Made by a program: the position numbers and the translations under genes
The notes under the pieces: generated by a model
Databases searched by the model: none
What the model was told of the DNA's origin: nothing
The model's input: only the letters and a program-made list of their open reading frames with translations
Shown: one piece after another, positions 19,543 through 27,627 of the stretch
Numbering within the stretch: the first letter of the stretch is position 1
Layout: each line of letters starts with the position of its first letter
Assembly (NCBI RefSeq): GCF_000195575.1
Contig: NC_015391.1
Coordinates: 2,468,363 to 2,532,362 of the forward strand
DNA: 64,000 bases
Source: Carnobacterium sp. 17-4
GTDB lineage: Bacteria > Bacillota > Bacilli > Lactobacillales > Carnobacteriaceae
Direction: 5' to 3'

Positions 19543-19890
19543 ATGATTAAGATGATTATTCATAAAGGAAAGGAATTTTATACGGATAAAGACCTGGCGC
19601 TGTCTGTGATTGGTGGCCGTTGGAAAGTCGCTATCGTCTGGGCCCTGTTGCAAGAAACTCCACTTCGTCTAAGTGAACTTCAAAGATTATTACCAGATGT
19701 CAATCAAAGAATGCTGATCCGTCAATTAAGAGAATTAGAAGAAGACAAAATTATCCAACGAACTGTTTATCCGGTCGTACCCCCAAAGGTTGATTACAAA
19801 TTAACTGATATTGGCTTAAGCTTAGAGCCTATTGTAACAGCGATTTGTGATTGGGGAGAAACCTTCCATCAGTTTCTAGATTCAAAATAA
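19543..19890 (+). CDS. HxlR-family transcriptional regulator
   Basis: Small winged-helix regulator of about 115 aa. The HxlR signature is clear: IGGRWKVAIVWAL, LRLSELQRLLPDVNQRMLIRQLRELEEDKIIQRTVYPVVPPKVDY split over the recognition helix and wing, and YKLTDIGLSLEPI. It diverges from adhC-fghA-gfa and is probably its regulator; HxlR and related proteins often sense formaldehyde or other electrophiles. The start is ATG 19543 or ATG 19552; spacing from GAGAGG is imperfect for both. Confidence 0.88.
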   Translation: MIKMIIHKGKEFYTDKDLALSVIGGRWKVAIVWALLQETPLRLSELQRLLPDVNQRMLIRQLRELEEDKIIQRTVYPVVPPKVDYKLTDIGLSLEPIVTAICDWGETFHQFLDSK

Positions 19891-20021
19891 AGTCGCTATC
19901 AACGCATTCCGTTCATAAACAGTCAATATAAAAAGGTATAAATGGTATTTTAGTTGACCAAATAACAGAGTGAACTAGGAAAATCATGATTAGGTAAATA
20001 TTAGACTTATATATCGATTTT

Positions 20022-20076
20022 CAAAAAAAAAGCCACTCTTTTCTGTCATGTAAAGATGACAAAAAAGGGTGGCCTA
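20022..20076 (-). terminator. Terminator of the ytxH unit
   Basis: Long inverted repeat: GCCACTCTTTT...TGTCAT / ATGACA...AAAGGGTGGC. On the minus strand it is followed by at least eight T residues. It begins 12 bp after the stop of the YtxH-domain gene. Confidence 0.88.
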
Positions 20077-20087
20077 TTTTCATTTAA

Positions 20088-20636
20088 TTATTTTTCTTCT
20101 TCTGCTAATTCTTCTTCAGAATCATAGCCTAGATCATCTAATGTTTCAGCCAATTTATCAGCTGGAATGGTTTGATCTTCGGTTGGTTCCGCCGGTGTAC
20201 CATGAACATTTCCATGTGCTGATCCTGATTCATCGGAATCAGCATTCTTATGTTCTGTACCCGTTTTGTCCATGTAGTTTTCTTTTAAGTCTTGAGCTTT
20301 TTCTACTCCCTTTTCTTTCCACTCTTCCCCTTTTTCGATGCCAGTATCTTTTGCATCAATGAACTTATCTTTTATCTCTGTCCGTAATTCTTTCCCAGAT
20401 TTGGGTGCAAACAATAACCCAGCTACCGCTCCTACTAGAGGTAAAATAATTAATTTTGCTAATCCCATTCGTTTTACTTTTTTGGGCATTGCTTTAGTGA
20501 CTCCCTTAGCAAGTATCTTATCTGTCTTCATCTTTGATTTAGCTAGCTGATGTGTTGATGGAAGATAGTCTTTGGCCATATCAAATGCGTCATGTCCATA
20601 ATCCTTACCCATATTGATTAATTTTGATGTTTTCAT
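20088..20636 (-). CDS. YtxH-domain general stress protein
   Basis: Protein of 182 aa with one hydrophobic segment (LAKLIILPLVGAVAGLLFAPKSGKELR), the typical YtxH motif in which a short membrane or amphipathic helix is followed by FAPKSGKELR. A long charged, Lys/Glu-rich tail ends in an acidic stretch (EEELAEEEK). Family members are general stress proteins of unknown mechanism. ATG at 20636 is chosen because GGAG lies 10 nt upstream and it overlaps the stop of the small ORF in front (ATGA), implying translational coupling. Confidence 0.8.
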   Translation of the reverse strand: MKTSKLINMGKDYGHDAFDMAKDYLPSTHQLAKSKMKTDKILAKGVTKAMPKKVKRMGLAKLIILPLVGAVAGLLFAPKSGKELRTEIKDKFIDAKDTGIEKGEEWKEKGVEKAQDLKENYMDKTGTEHKNADSDESGSAHGNVHGTPAEPTEDQTIPADKLAETLDDLGYDSEEELAEEEK

Positions 20637-20809
20637 TTTATTCGTGCTCCTTTCAATTTTTGTTTCTCCATTTTGCCATCTACCTGTTGCATAAATATCT
20701 CTATAAACATCATATAACACAAAAGGTAATGTCCAAAACAAAAGGCATTAAGAATAAAAGAAAAATCTGCATTCCACTGTTTATACAGAGTCATCTTTTT
20801 TAGTGTCAT
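20633..20809 (-). CDS. Small hypothetical membrane peptide coupled to ytxH (58 aa)
   Basis: Begins with ATG at 20809 preceded by AAGGAG 7 nt upstream, and encodes 58 aa starting MTLKKMTLYKQWNADF. A hydrophobic aromatic centre (FSFILNAFCFGHYLLCYMMF) could span the membrane, and the end is basic. Its stop overlaps the ytxH start by four bases. I do not recognise it. The good ribosome binding site and coupling argue for a real gene or a translated leader that sets ytxH expression. Confidence 0.6.
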   Translation of the reverse strand: MTLKKMTLYKQWNADFSFILNAFCFGHYLLCYMMFIEIFMQQVDGKMEKQKLKGARIK

Positions 20810-20945
20810 GAAACCACTCCTTCTTCAATAGGGTAATTTCACCGGATAGTTTTTCAGAATAAGATACAAAAAATGCGGTACTTCATCCCAACAGACAGCT
20901 CAAAGGCAGGTTAGACATTTCCTCTGTAAAGATTTTTTTTATAAG

Positions 20946-20986
20946 AAATAAGGCCAACCACCTTGTTAGCAGTTGACCTCATACCT
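20946..20986 (-). terminator. Probable terminator after the fumarate-reductase-like gene
   Basis: AAGGCCAAC / GTTGACCT arms with a 13-nt loop; on the minus strand the hairpin runs into TTATTTCTTATAAAAAAA. It is moderate in strength and lies 84 bp past the stop codon. Confidence 0.45.
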
Positions 20987-21069
20987 AGCCTATACGGCTT
21001 TGCTATTCAAACTTCATTTCGGTGAAGAGTTATATTTTCCCATTTAAAATAGTACATTGCCGAATTAAT

Positions 21070-22605
21070 TTATTGCTGTTGACTTTTCACATATTCAGCA
21101 GCTTGCTGACCAGCTTGGCGTCCAAAAATAATAATTTCTGCAACAGAGTTTCCACCAATCCGATTATTCCCATGTAATCCTCCAACTAATTCACCAGCAG
21201 CGTATAAGCCTTCAATTGGTTGGCTATCTTTATTCAACACTTCGGTTTGAGTATTTATTTTTACGCCACCCATTGTGTAGTGAATTCCTGGAGCAATTTG
21301 TATCGCATAATAACTTGGTTTAGCTAAGGCATTTTCCATTGCAGTAGTGCGTTCAAATTCTTCATCTGTCTTACTAGCAACACTTTGATTCCATGTATCA
21401 ATAGTGTTCTGTAATTGACTAGCAGGTACATCAATCTGCTCCGCTAACTCTTCTATATTTTTACCACTCACAACATACCCTTGTTTTTCATAAAAATCGA
21501 TTGCTTTTGCTCGGTCACGTACTCCTTGATCAAAAACCAAGTAAGCCGATTCTTCCGGCAAATCAGTAATTGCTGCAGAAACTTTATCCCGCGTATTTAA
21601 CTCATTAACAAATCGCTTTCCTTCTTGGTTTACGAGGATAGCTCCTTCGCCACGAACTACTTCGCCTATTAAGATCCCTTTGTCTTGTTGAACTGTGGGA
21701 TGGATTTGTATTTGTTTCATATCGATCGTTTGTCCGCCTATATTTCCAATCATTGTAATGCCATCACCAGTACTACCCTTTTGATTAGTTGTTACATAAT
21801 CTGATAAGTCTGGTCTAAATTCTTCAATCATTGCTTCACTTGCTCCAAACCCTCCGGTGGTAACGATAATCGCTTTACCTGTTAGAGTTTTAGGTTCTTC
21901 TCCATTGATTTCAACTGTTACTTCATTAATTTTGCCGTCGTTTTCCTTGATGTCCGTCACATCTGCATTTACAAATATTGGAATTTCTCGTTCATAAACA
22001 TTTTTTAATAATCCTTCAACTAAATAACCACCAATTGCCGAACCATCTGATGGACGATGGGTTCTTTTTTGACTCATCCCACCAGTTATTGTTAAGTTAT
22101 CTAATATGATCCCGTTCTCATCTAGCCAATCAATTGCTGCAGAAGAGTTATCCACAAAGTAACGTAATAACTCTTTATCATTAGTCCCCTGTCCGCCCTC
22201 TAACGTTTCTTCGTAAAAAGCATCATTGCTATCCTCAATGCCTTCCGCTTCTTGAACTTTGGTAGTTGAAGCATTCATACCACTTGATGATTTCGAAGTA
22301 TTCCCTCCAGCAACCGGCATTTTTTCTAAGATAACTGGATTCAAACCAGCATCTTTTGCTTCAATGGCTGCAGTCATCCCAGCACCACCTCCACCAACAA
22401 TAACGATGTCATAATTATCTTCTAATTCACTAATATCCGTATAAACCTGTTCTGAAGCCCCTGATTCGACTTCGGTTTCTTTAGCAGAGCTTTCTTCAGC
22501 TTCACTATCTTTTGATTGCTCATCTGCTTCAGATACTCCGCAGGATACCAAAAAAATACCAACACAAAACATAAGTACAACATACCAAAAAGAATTCTTT
22601 TTCAT
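21070..22605 (-). CDS. Lipoprotein flavocytochrome-c/fumarate-reductase-type FAD flavoprotein
   Basis: FAD_binding_2 protein of 511 aa. The N-terminus is a lipoprotein signal peptide with lipobox LVSC (Cys near residue 22), followed by a Glu/Ser-rich linker, so it sits outside the cell on a lipid anchor. The FAD fold starts at DIVIVGGGGAGMTAA (about 66-80). Active-site features of soluble fumarate reductases are present: THRPSDGSAIGG, QIHPT, RGEGAILVN, GIHYTMGG and HGNNRIGGNSVAE. ATG 22605 follows AAGGAGG at 5 nt; the ORF upstream of it is noncoding. Unlike many relatives it has no fused FMN_bind domain. Fumarate, urocanate or another enoate could be the substrate. Confidence 0.87.
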   Translation of the reverse strand: MKKNSFWYVVLMFCVGIFLVSCGVSEADEQSKDSEAEESSAKETEVESGASEQVYTDISELEDNYDIVIVGGGGAGMTAAIEAKDAGLNPVILEKMPVAGGNTSKSSSGMNASTTKVQEAEGIEDSNDAFYEETLEGGQGTNDKELLRYFVDNSSAAIDWLDENGIILDNLTITGGMSQKRTHRPSDGSAIGGYLVEGLLKNVYEREIPIFVNADVTDIKENDGKINEVTVEINGEEPKTLTGKAIIVTTGGFGASEAMIEEFRPDLSDYVTTNQKGSTGDGITMIGNIGGQTIDMKQIQIHPTVQQDKGILIGEVVRGEGAILVNQEGKRFVNELNTRDKVSAAITDLPEESAYLVFDQGVRDRAKAIDFYEKQGYVVSGKNIEELAEQIDVPASQLQNTIDTWNQSVASKTDEEFERTTAMENALAKPSYYAIQIAPGIHYTMGGVKINTQTEVLNKDSQPIEGLYAAGELVGGLHGNNRIGGNSVAEIIIFGRQAGQQAAEYVKSQQQ

Positions 22606-23249
22606 AATTTCCTCCTTAAAATCTATAAAACAAACTACCCTTAACAACTTTTCTATTTTAACACAGCATTTGTGAACAAACAATCAATCTTACCCCAAAA
22701 CAATAATATACTATGAATAAAACATAATGAAAGAGACTAAAAACAGGTGTATTAGTCTTTTTTTCCAAATAAATAATTTGTTATTAATTGAACAAATTAA
22801 CAAATAACCATTTTCAAATATTAAGATTTCCCTACCTTTCGGAAAGTGAAAAAAATACTCAGTAGATTTAATTTGTTTTCTCTAATCTACATATCTTTGC
22901 GTTGACTCCACTATGATTCCTTGACAGAATTAAAATATCCGATTTTTAACTATCATTTAAAATAATTTATCACTAAAAAAGTAAAATTTCTCGATGGCTA
23001 TCATTCTATGTCCTCAATTGTAGCCCTGTTTGTTATGTTGATGATTGAAAAGGCTAAGCAGATACTTTTTAAAAAACAACATCTCAAGTTCAACTACTAG
23101 TGTTTCATTTTTTTCTAATCCATAAAACAGAAAAAACCTCTCCTTACATCTTTTGGCGTACACATTCTCAGTCATATCAATATACAAAGAAACAAGCCAG
23201 GTCTGCTCACAGCATTCCTTGACTTGTTTTAGTAACTCTATAGAAAAGC
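22606..23249. other. Intergenic region with an orphan plus-strand terminator and an OYE-operon terminator
   Basis: No gene over 644 bp. A perfect AGACTAA/TTAGTCT hairpin with seven Ts (22734-22764) is oriented for plus-strand transcription, although no plus-strand gene precedes it. A second imperfect hairpin at about 23192-23232 (AAACAAG...CTTGTTT) fits the end of the minus-strand OYE operon. The fumarate-reductase promoter should lie in 22620-22730. Confidence 0.5.
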
Positions 23250-24743
23250 TTATTTTTCTTCCGTACTATTCCACTGAACAGTAGCTTTTGAACGTACACG
23301 TAGGGCTTCGGAATTTCCATCTGCTTTTTCCACTGCATCCGCCACTCCATCAATAAGGCTTTTTGAGGTTACCGTTGCTCCTGAGATAACATCCACTTGC
23401 AACGTTTGCCCGCTAATTATTTCCTCCGGTAACCGTTTAAAAACGGAAGTTGCAACGGCATCTGGCTGTTCTTGGCCGTCCAATTCTATTGCTAAAATTT
23501 TGGTATCTGAGAATGTTACTTTCATTAAGATACCATTTCCATCATGACCTTCAACAGAAGCAACATAGGTTCCAGGATTGAAAGTAATTTTTACATTTTG
23601 CAATTCTTTCAAATGTTCATATTTTTGTTCTTCAGCTTGCACATCTTTAATCATGAAATCCATCACGTCCCACAATGGTTCGGGGACATGCAACCGATTT
23701 TGTTCATTGATATCTGCAAAGTTTTTGATTTCTTTGCCTGCCTCTGCTTTTCCAACCCAATTTGGTTCGACCAAAAACGCTTTCCCAACGGCAACTAAAT
23801 CATATCCTGCTTCAAGTGCAGCTTCTGCATTGCTGCGCTGACCAATTCCCCCTACACCGATGAGAGCAATCTGAGCTAACTCTTCCGACTGTTGTTCGGC
23901 ATACTTCTTGAGCAGCAGCTGGCTGTCTTCTTTGTCTCTGATCGATGTTCGGTTCCATTTACCCATTGAAATATGGAAGTAATCCGGCTTCAATTTAGCT
24001 AAGCGGTTCAATAAGTACATCGTATCTTCAAAACGGATACCTGGCTCTTCAATTTCTTCTGGAGAGAATCGGTAACCCACAATAAAGTGCTCTGCTTGCA
24101 GTTTCTTTGCTTCCTCTTGTACGGCTTTCATCACTGCTTCCGGAAATTTAGCGCGTGCTTCCAGGTTGCCGCCCCATTTATCTTCGCGACGGTTCGAATG
24201 AGGAGAGAAAAATTGCTGAATCAAGTACGTATTGGCTCCGTGGATCTCAACTCCGTCAAATCCAGCTTCAATCGCGCGCCGAGTTGCGTCTGTAAAACAT
24301 TGAATCATATTATCAATGTCCACTGGCATCATTTGACGGGGTGTGACAGCATCTGGTCGCAATGCTGCCACAGGACTAGCTGAGATGGGCGCAGCTCCGC
24401 CATTGAGTTCTGGAGCCGCCATCCGCCCAGCATGATAAATTTGTAAAATAGCTTTGGAACCTTTTTCATTGATCGCGCTAGCTAATTTTCGCAATTCTTT
24501 CACTTGAGAGTCTTTAGTGTTGCCTAAAGCCCCCGCAAATCCTCGTCCTTTGTCTTCCACAAATGAACTCTCCACAATAATTGCGCCTGCTTCTCCAGAA
24601 CGATGGGCATAATAATCAATCATCTCTTGTGTGACTGTACCATCGAAATAGGCGGCTTGAATGGTCATTGGAGCCATCATAATGCGGTTTTTCAGTGTTG
24701 CTCCTGATTTCAGTTCTATTTCTTCGAATAGTTTGTTTGACAT
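23250..24743 (-). CDS. OYE-family NAD(P)H:flavin oxidoreductase with C-terminal FMN_bind domain
   Basis: Protein of 497 aa. Residues about 1-360 are an old-yellow-enzyme TIM barrel (MAPMTIQAAYFDGTVT, IYHAGR, EIHGANTYLIQQFFSPHSNRR in part, and VGVGGI near the phosphate site). The C-terminal 100 residues form an FMN_bind domain ending in the flavinylation motif DVISGAT, whose last Thr (about residue 457) would carry covalent FMN attached by ApbE. ATG 24743 is chosen over the far upstream ATG because AAAGGA lies 9 nt ahead. There is no signal peptide, so it is cytosolic. The OYE plus FMN_bind pairing resembles parts of the cytosolic NADH:fumarate reductase known from Klebsiella; the substrate here is unknown. 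Confidence 0.85.
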   Translation of the reverse strand: MSNKLFEEIELKSGATLKNRIMMAPMTIQAAYFDGTVTQEMIDYYAHRSGEAGAIIVESSFVEDKGRGFAGALGNTKDSQVKELRKLASAINEKGSKAILQIYHAGRMAAPELNGGAAPISASPVAALRPDAVTPRQMMPVDIDNMIQCFTDATRRAIEAGFDGVEIHGANTYLIQQFFSPHSNRREDKWGGNLEARAKFPEAVMKAVQEEAKKLQAEHFIVGYRFSPEEIEEPGIRFEDTMYLLNRLAKLKPDYFHISMGKWNRTSIRDKEDSQLLLKKYAEQQSEELAQIALIGVGGIGQRSNAEAALEAGYDLVAVGKAFLVEPNWVGKAEAGKEIKNFADINEQNRLHVPEPLWDVMDFMIKDVQAEEQKYEHLKELQNVKITFNPGTYVASVEGHDGNGILMKVTFSDTKILAIELDGQEQPDAVATSVFKRLPEEIISGQTLQVDVISGATVTSKSLIDGVADAVEKADGNSEALRVRSKATVQWNSTEEK

Positions 24744-24765
24744 GTGTGTAGTCCTTTCCAGCGAT

Positions 24766-25170
24766 TTAATGTATCTCTGTGTTTTTTTCTTCTTCCGTGT
24801 CAAGATGATCCTTACGATTTGGGATAACGAATAATACTACAACAGTTAAACCAAGTGTCAGCAACGCCAACATTACTTTAACTAGTTGAACCGGGGCAAG
24901 AAAAATTGATATGCTCATCAGAATATAAATATTCACCAGTATTTTCCATTTCTTATTTTTAGGAATGGTTTTCGTTTCAGCGTAATCTGATACGTATATT
25001 TGATATAATTTAGTCTTTTTTAGCCAATCGTTAAACTTGTTGGAACTGTGTGCAAAACAATAGCCAGATAACAAAAGAAATGGTGTGGTTGGCAGCACTG
25101 GTAGAATTACACCTGCTGAACCTAAAAGAAAAGAAAGGATTCCAACACTAATCAAAAAATGGCGTTTCAT
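24766..25170 (-). CDS. DUF454/YbaN-family membrane protein
   Basis: Small membrane protein of 134 aa with the family signature LPTTPFLLLSGYCFAHSS after the first segment and two further hydrophobic segments (VNIYILMSISIFLAP and VMLALLTLGLTVVVLFV). It lies between the FMN_bind-PAS and OYE-FMN_bind genes with gaps of 54 and 22 bp, so it is part of their operon. The biochemical role is unknown. ATG at 25170 is chosen for its spacing of 9 nt from AAGGA. Confidence 0.82.
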   Translation of the reverse strand: MKRHFLISVGILSFLLGSAGVILPVLPTTPFLLLSGYCFAHSSNKFNDWLKKTKLYQIYVSDYAETKTIPKNKKWKILVNIYILMSISIFLAPVQLVKVMLALLTLGLTVVVLFVIPNRKDHLDTEEEKNTEIH

Positions 25171-25224
25171 CTGCATCATTCCTTTTCTTCAACTAAACTG
25201 TAATGAATTCTTATCCCGGTCATT

Positions 25225-26310
25225 TCAATTCCATTTTTCGCGGGCAAACGGATTCGGTTCAGCTGGATTACTTAATTCACCACGACGGTTCGGTTCATTT
25301 ATCGTATCAATAAAGGGCGTTCCGTTTTGGACGTATTCCATGAACCCGATACTTTCACCTCTACGATTGAAAACAGGAACATAGGAAACAAAAATTTTGC
25401 GATCTCCATCTTTTCGTGTGAACCAATGCGTTTCGCTCTTGCGTGTCCCATCTGCCAGTTCTCCAGCTAATTTGCCAACAAATTCACGCACATGAGGCGG
25501 ATGACAATCAATAAAGTGGCTTCCTAAACTCGCTTGAGAGCGATGAAACTCATGATGATCTTCGTTGAAATATTGAAAGCGCAAATCCGGTCCGACAAAT
25601 GTAATCTCAACTGGTAGCGCATTCAAAACAGCTTCAATTTGTTCAATTGTCAGGGATCCTCCTCTAAATTGGATACGCGGTTCTAAGTCTTCCAACTTTG
25701 GTTCAGCTTCCGGATCAATCTCACCTCTAGCTATACCTAAAGCGTAATCCAACGCTTCTTGTGCTCCGCGTGAAGAAAAGGTTGCACCTGAAATCGTGTC
25801 AATTTGAGAAGATTGACTTCGTAAAATACTAGTAATAATCTCATCCATCGCTTTACCACCGATATCAGGAGTTTCTTTTCCTTGGTACTCAATTTTTTCA
25901 ATCTTATTTTCACTTACTGTTACATTCAGATTAATTTCACCTTTATACCCATCTCCGTTTCCGCTATATGTTCCGGATGTGAAATGATGATCAATCGTCC
26001 CTGTGACTTCATTAAATTCACCGTCAATAGGTGCTCGTTCACCCCGCGCCACTCCTAACGCATAATCTACGGCCCGCAAAGTACCTTCTGAAGCGTATGT
26101 CGCGCCAGAAACTGTATCAATTTCTATTGATTGTCGTTTAATAATTTCTTCTACCATTTTCGCAACGGCTACCCCACCTTTATTAGGTGTCTCATTTTCA
26201 GAATAATCAATTTTTAAAATTTTTTCCTCGTCTACTTTTACATCCACATTAATATAATCATGGTACCCAGTTGCTCTTCCTTTGTACGTTCCCGGTTTAA
26301 GATTATTCAT
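25225..26310 (-). CDS. Double FMN_bind domain protein with C-terminal PAS-type domain
   Basis: Cytosolic protein of 361 aa without a signal peptide. It has two tandem FMN_bind domains (about 6-90 and 112-195), each ending in DT(V/I)SGAT with the predicted flavinylated Thr at 71 and 177. From about 220 to 335 follows a PAS-like region (LNALPVEITFVGPDLRFQYFN in part, then HPPHVREF and RKDGDRKIFVSYVPVFNRRGE), of the type found C-terminal in DUF438 proteins and often heme-binding. AAGGAGG 5 nt before the ATG is decisive for the start. It is the first gene of the operon, opposite apbE. It may be an electron carrier controlled by a PAS sensor; this is inference. Confidence 0.8.
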   Translation of the reverse strand: MNNLKPGTYKGRATGYHDYINVDVKVDEEKILKIDYSENETPNKGGVAVAKMVEEIIKRQSIEIDTVSGATYASEGTLRAVDYALGVARGERAPIDGEFNEVTGTIDHHFTSGTYSGNGDGYKGEINLNVTVSENKIEKIEYQGKETPDIGGKAMDEIITSILRSQSSQIDTISGATFSSRGAQEALDYALGIARGEIDPEAEPKLEDLEPRIQFRGGSLTIEQIEAVLNALPVEITFVGPDLRFQYFNEDHHEFHRSQASLGSHFIDCHPPHVREFVGKLAGELADGTRKSETHWFTRKDGDRKIFVSYVPVFNRRGESIGFMEYVQNGTPFIDTINEPNRRGELSNPAEPNPFAREKWN

Positions 26311-26354
26311 GTTAGCCTCCTTAATATTGTTATTAATTTCACAATTCATTTTTA

Positions 26355-26403
26355 CATTCTTAGTATAAGTAGAAAAACATTTAAAAAAATTGATCTAAAT
26401 CAA
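26355..26403 (-). promoter_or_regulatory. FNR/CRP-type site and promoter for the FMN_bind operon
   Basis: The perfect FNR consensus TTGAT-CTAA-ATCAA is at 26390-26403. On the minus strand a -10 TATACT is at 26362-26367 with no recognisable -35. The predicted start, near 26355, puts the palindrome centre about 41 bp upstream, the classical class II activator position. Anaerobic activation by an FNR-like protein is therefore likely. The site could also act on apbE, which diverges. Confidence 0.72.
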
Positions 26404-26438
26404 TTATTTAAGATTTATAGAAAAAATCTTAAATAATT
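26402..26438 (+). repeat. Perfect 15-bp inverted repeat in the apbE leader
   Basis: AATTATTTAAGATTT (26402-26416) pairs fully with AAATCTTAAATAATT (26424-26438) across a 7-nt loop and is followed by TTT. It ends 16 bp before the apbE ATG, where a ribosome binding site would be expected, and none is visible. It could be an attenuator or occlude translation, or mark an operator overlapping the FNR site region. Confidence 0.7.
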
Positions 26439-26454
26439 TTTAGAGTATGTTAAA

Positions 26455-27441
26455 ATGCAAACATCTACACCATATGGGCTTTTCAAATTTATAGATAGGC
26501 GGGTGAAACAAATTAAACAGAAAATTATCAACCGAATGGGGACGCGAATTAGCCTTTCCATCGTGCATCCGGAGGCAGAAAAACTATTGGAGAAAGCTAG
26601 CCACCTGCTGACAGACTACGAAGCACGATTCAGCGCGAACAATCTTAAAAGTGATTTAATGACAGTGAACCAACAAGCAGGAGTACAGCCAGTTCCTGTT
26701 GATTTAGATTTATATGAGTTAATTCAAATCGGTAAGGACTATAGTTTGTCTTCTAACCTTGCGCTAAACATCACAATCGGACCACTCGTTAAACTATGGA
26801 AAATTGGCTTTACAGGCGCGCGTGTACCAGAACAAAAAGAAATCGAAGAACGGTTAAAGCTACTTGATCCAACTGACATTGAATTGGATGTGGATAAAAA
26901 AACCGTATACTTAACAAAAAAAGGAATGGAAATAGATCTCGGTGCCTTAGCAAAGGGGTATTTTGCCGATAAACTCAAAAGTTTTTTTCAAAATGAAGGC
27001 GTACAAAGTGGTTTAGTGGATTTGGGCGGAAATGTGCTGACTATTGGGGAAAATCCAAAATATGAAGATGGCTATTGGCGTGTAGGTATTCAAAAGCCTT
27101 CACCGGTACGTGGGGATTTAGTGGGAGCCATATTAGTAAAAGACAAATCAGTGGTTACCTCTGGCGTTTATGAACGCTCCCTTAAGGTAAACGGAAAAAA
27201 ATACCACCACATTTTTGATTCAACAACAGGTTACCCGGTTGAAAATGAACTAGCCAGTGTAACCATAGTTTCGGATAAATCTATTGACGGAGAATTATGG
27301 ACCACCCAGTTGTTTATGCTCAGTCCCACTGAGGCTATCCATTATATCGACAACATTCCTGGCATCGAAGCTCTTATTATCACAAAAGACCACGATGTGA
27401 AAATGACACACGGTATCGCACCGTATGTTGTTTTATTTTAA
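26455..27441 (+). CDS. apbE: FAD:protein FMN transferase
   Basis: ApbE-family flavin transferase of up to 328 aa that attaches FMN covalently to Thr/Ser in FMN_bind domains, using FAD and magnesium. Family segments are MGTRISLSIV, LNITIGPLVKLWKIG, EIDLGALAKGYFADKL (substrate/metal region), VDLGGNV, VVTSGVYERS, HHIFDSTTGYPV and the near-C-terminal ELWTTQLF. There is no signal peptide, so it is likely cytosolic, matching the cytosolic FMN_bind proteins opposite it. The start is uncertain: ATG 26455 has no ribosome binding site, the leader is a hairpin, and the conserved region only begins at MGTRIS near residue 28. Confidence 0.9.
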   Translation: MQTSTPYGLFKFIDRRVKQIKQKIINRMGTRISLSIVHPEAEKLLEKASHLLTDYEARFSANNLKSDLMTVNQQAGVQPVPVDLDLYELIQIGKDYSLSSNLALNITIGPLVKLWKIGFTGARVPEQKEIEERLKLLDPTDIELDVDKKTVYLTKKGMEIDLGALAKGYFADKLKSFFQNEGVQSGLVDLGGNVLTIGENPKYEDGYWRVGIQKPSPVRGDLVGAILVKDKSVVTSGVYERSLKVNGKKYHHIFDSTTGYPVENELASVTIVSDKSIDGELWTTQLFMLSPTEAIHYIDNIPGIEALIITKDHDVKMTHGIAPYVVLF

Positions 27442-27506
27442 GAACTTATTGATATAAAAGAATTTTGTAAAATAGATTCTAATACAGACTTAATAATTTC
27501 AGCAAG

Positions 27507-27545
27507 AATAAAAAGCCAAGATATTTGAATTCTTGGCTTTTGAGT
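27507..27545. terminator. Bidirectional terminator between apbE and purD
   Basis: AAAAGCCAAGA / TCTTGGCTTTT with a 9-nt loop and T runs in both directions (27511-27541). It separates the convergent apbE and pur operons. Confidence 0.88.
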
Positions 27546-27627
27546 TATCTAGCTTATTTTTACAATCTACTAAAAGATTCAAAATAGTAAAATGCTTTAG
27601 TAACTGGATTGTTTTTCTGCAGTGATC

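Noticed and set aside
22606-22684. FNR site for the lipoprotein fumarate-reductase gene
   Set aside because: Sequences such as TTGATTGTTTGTTCACAA only loosely resemble the consensus; no proper TTGAT-N4-ATCAA was found.
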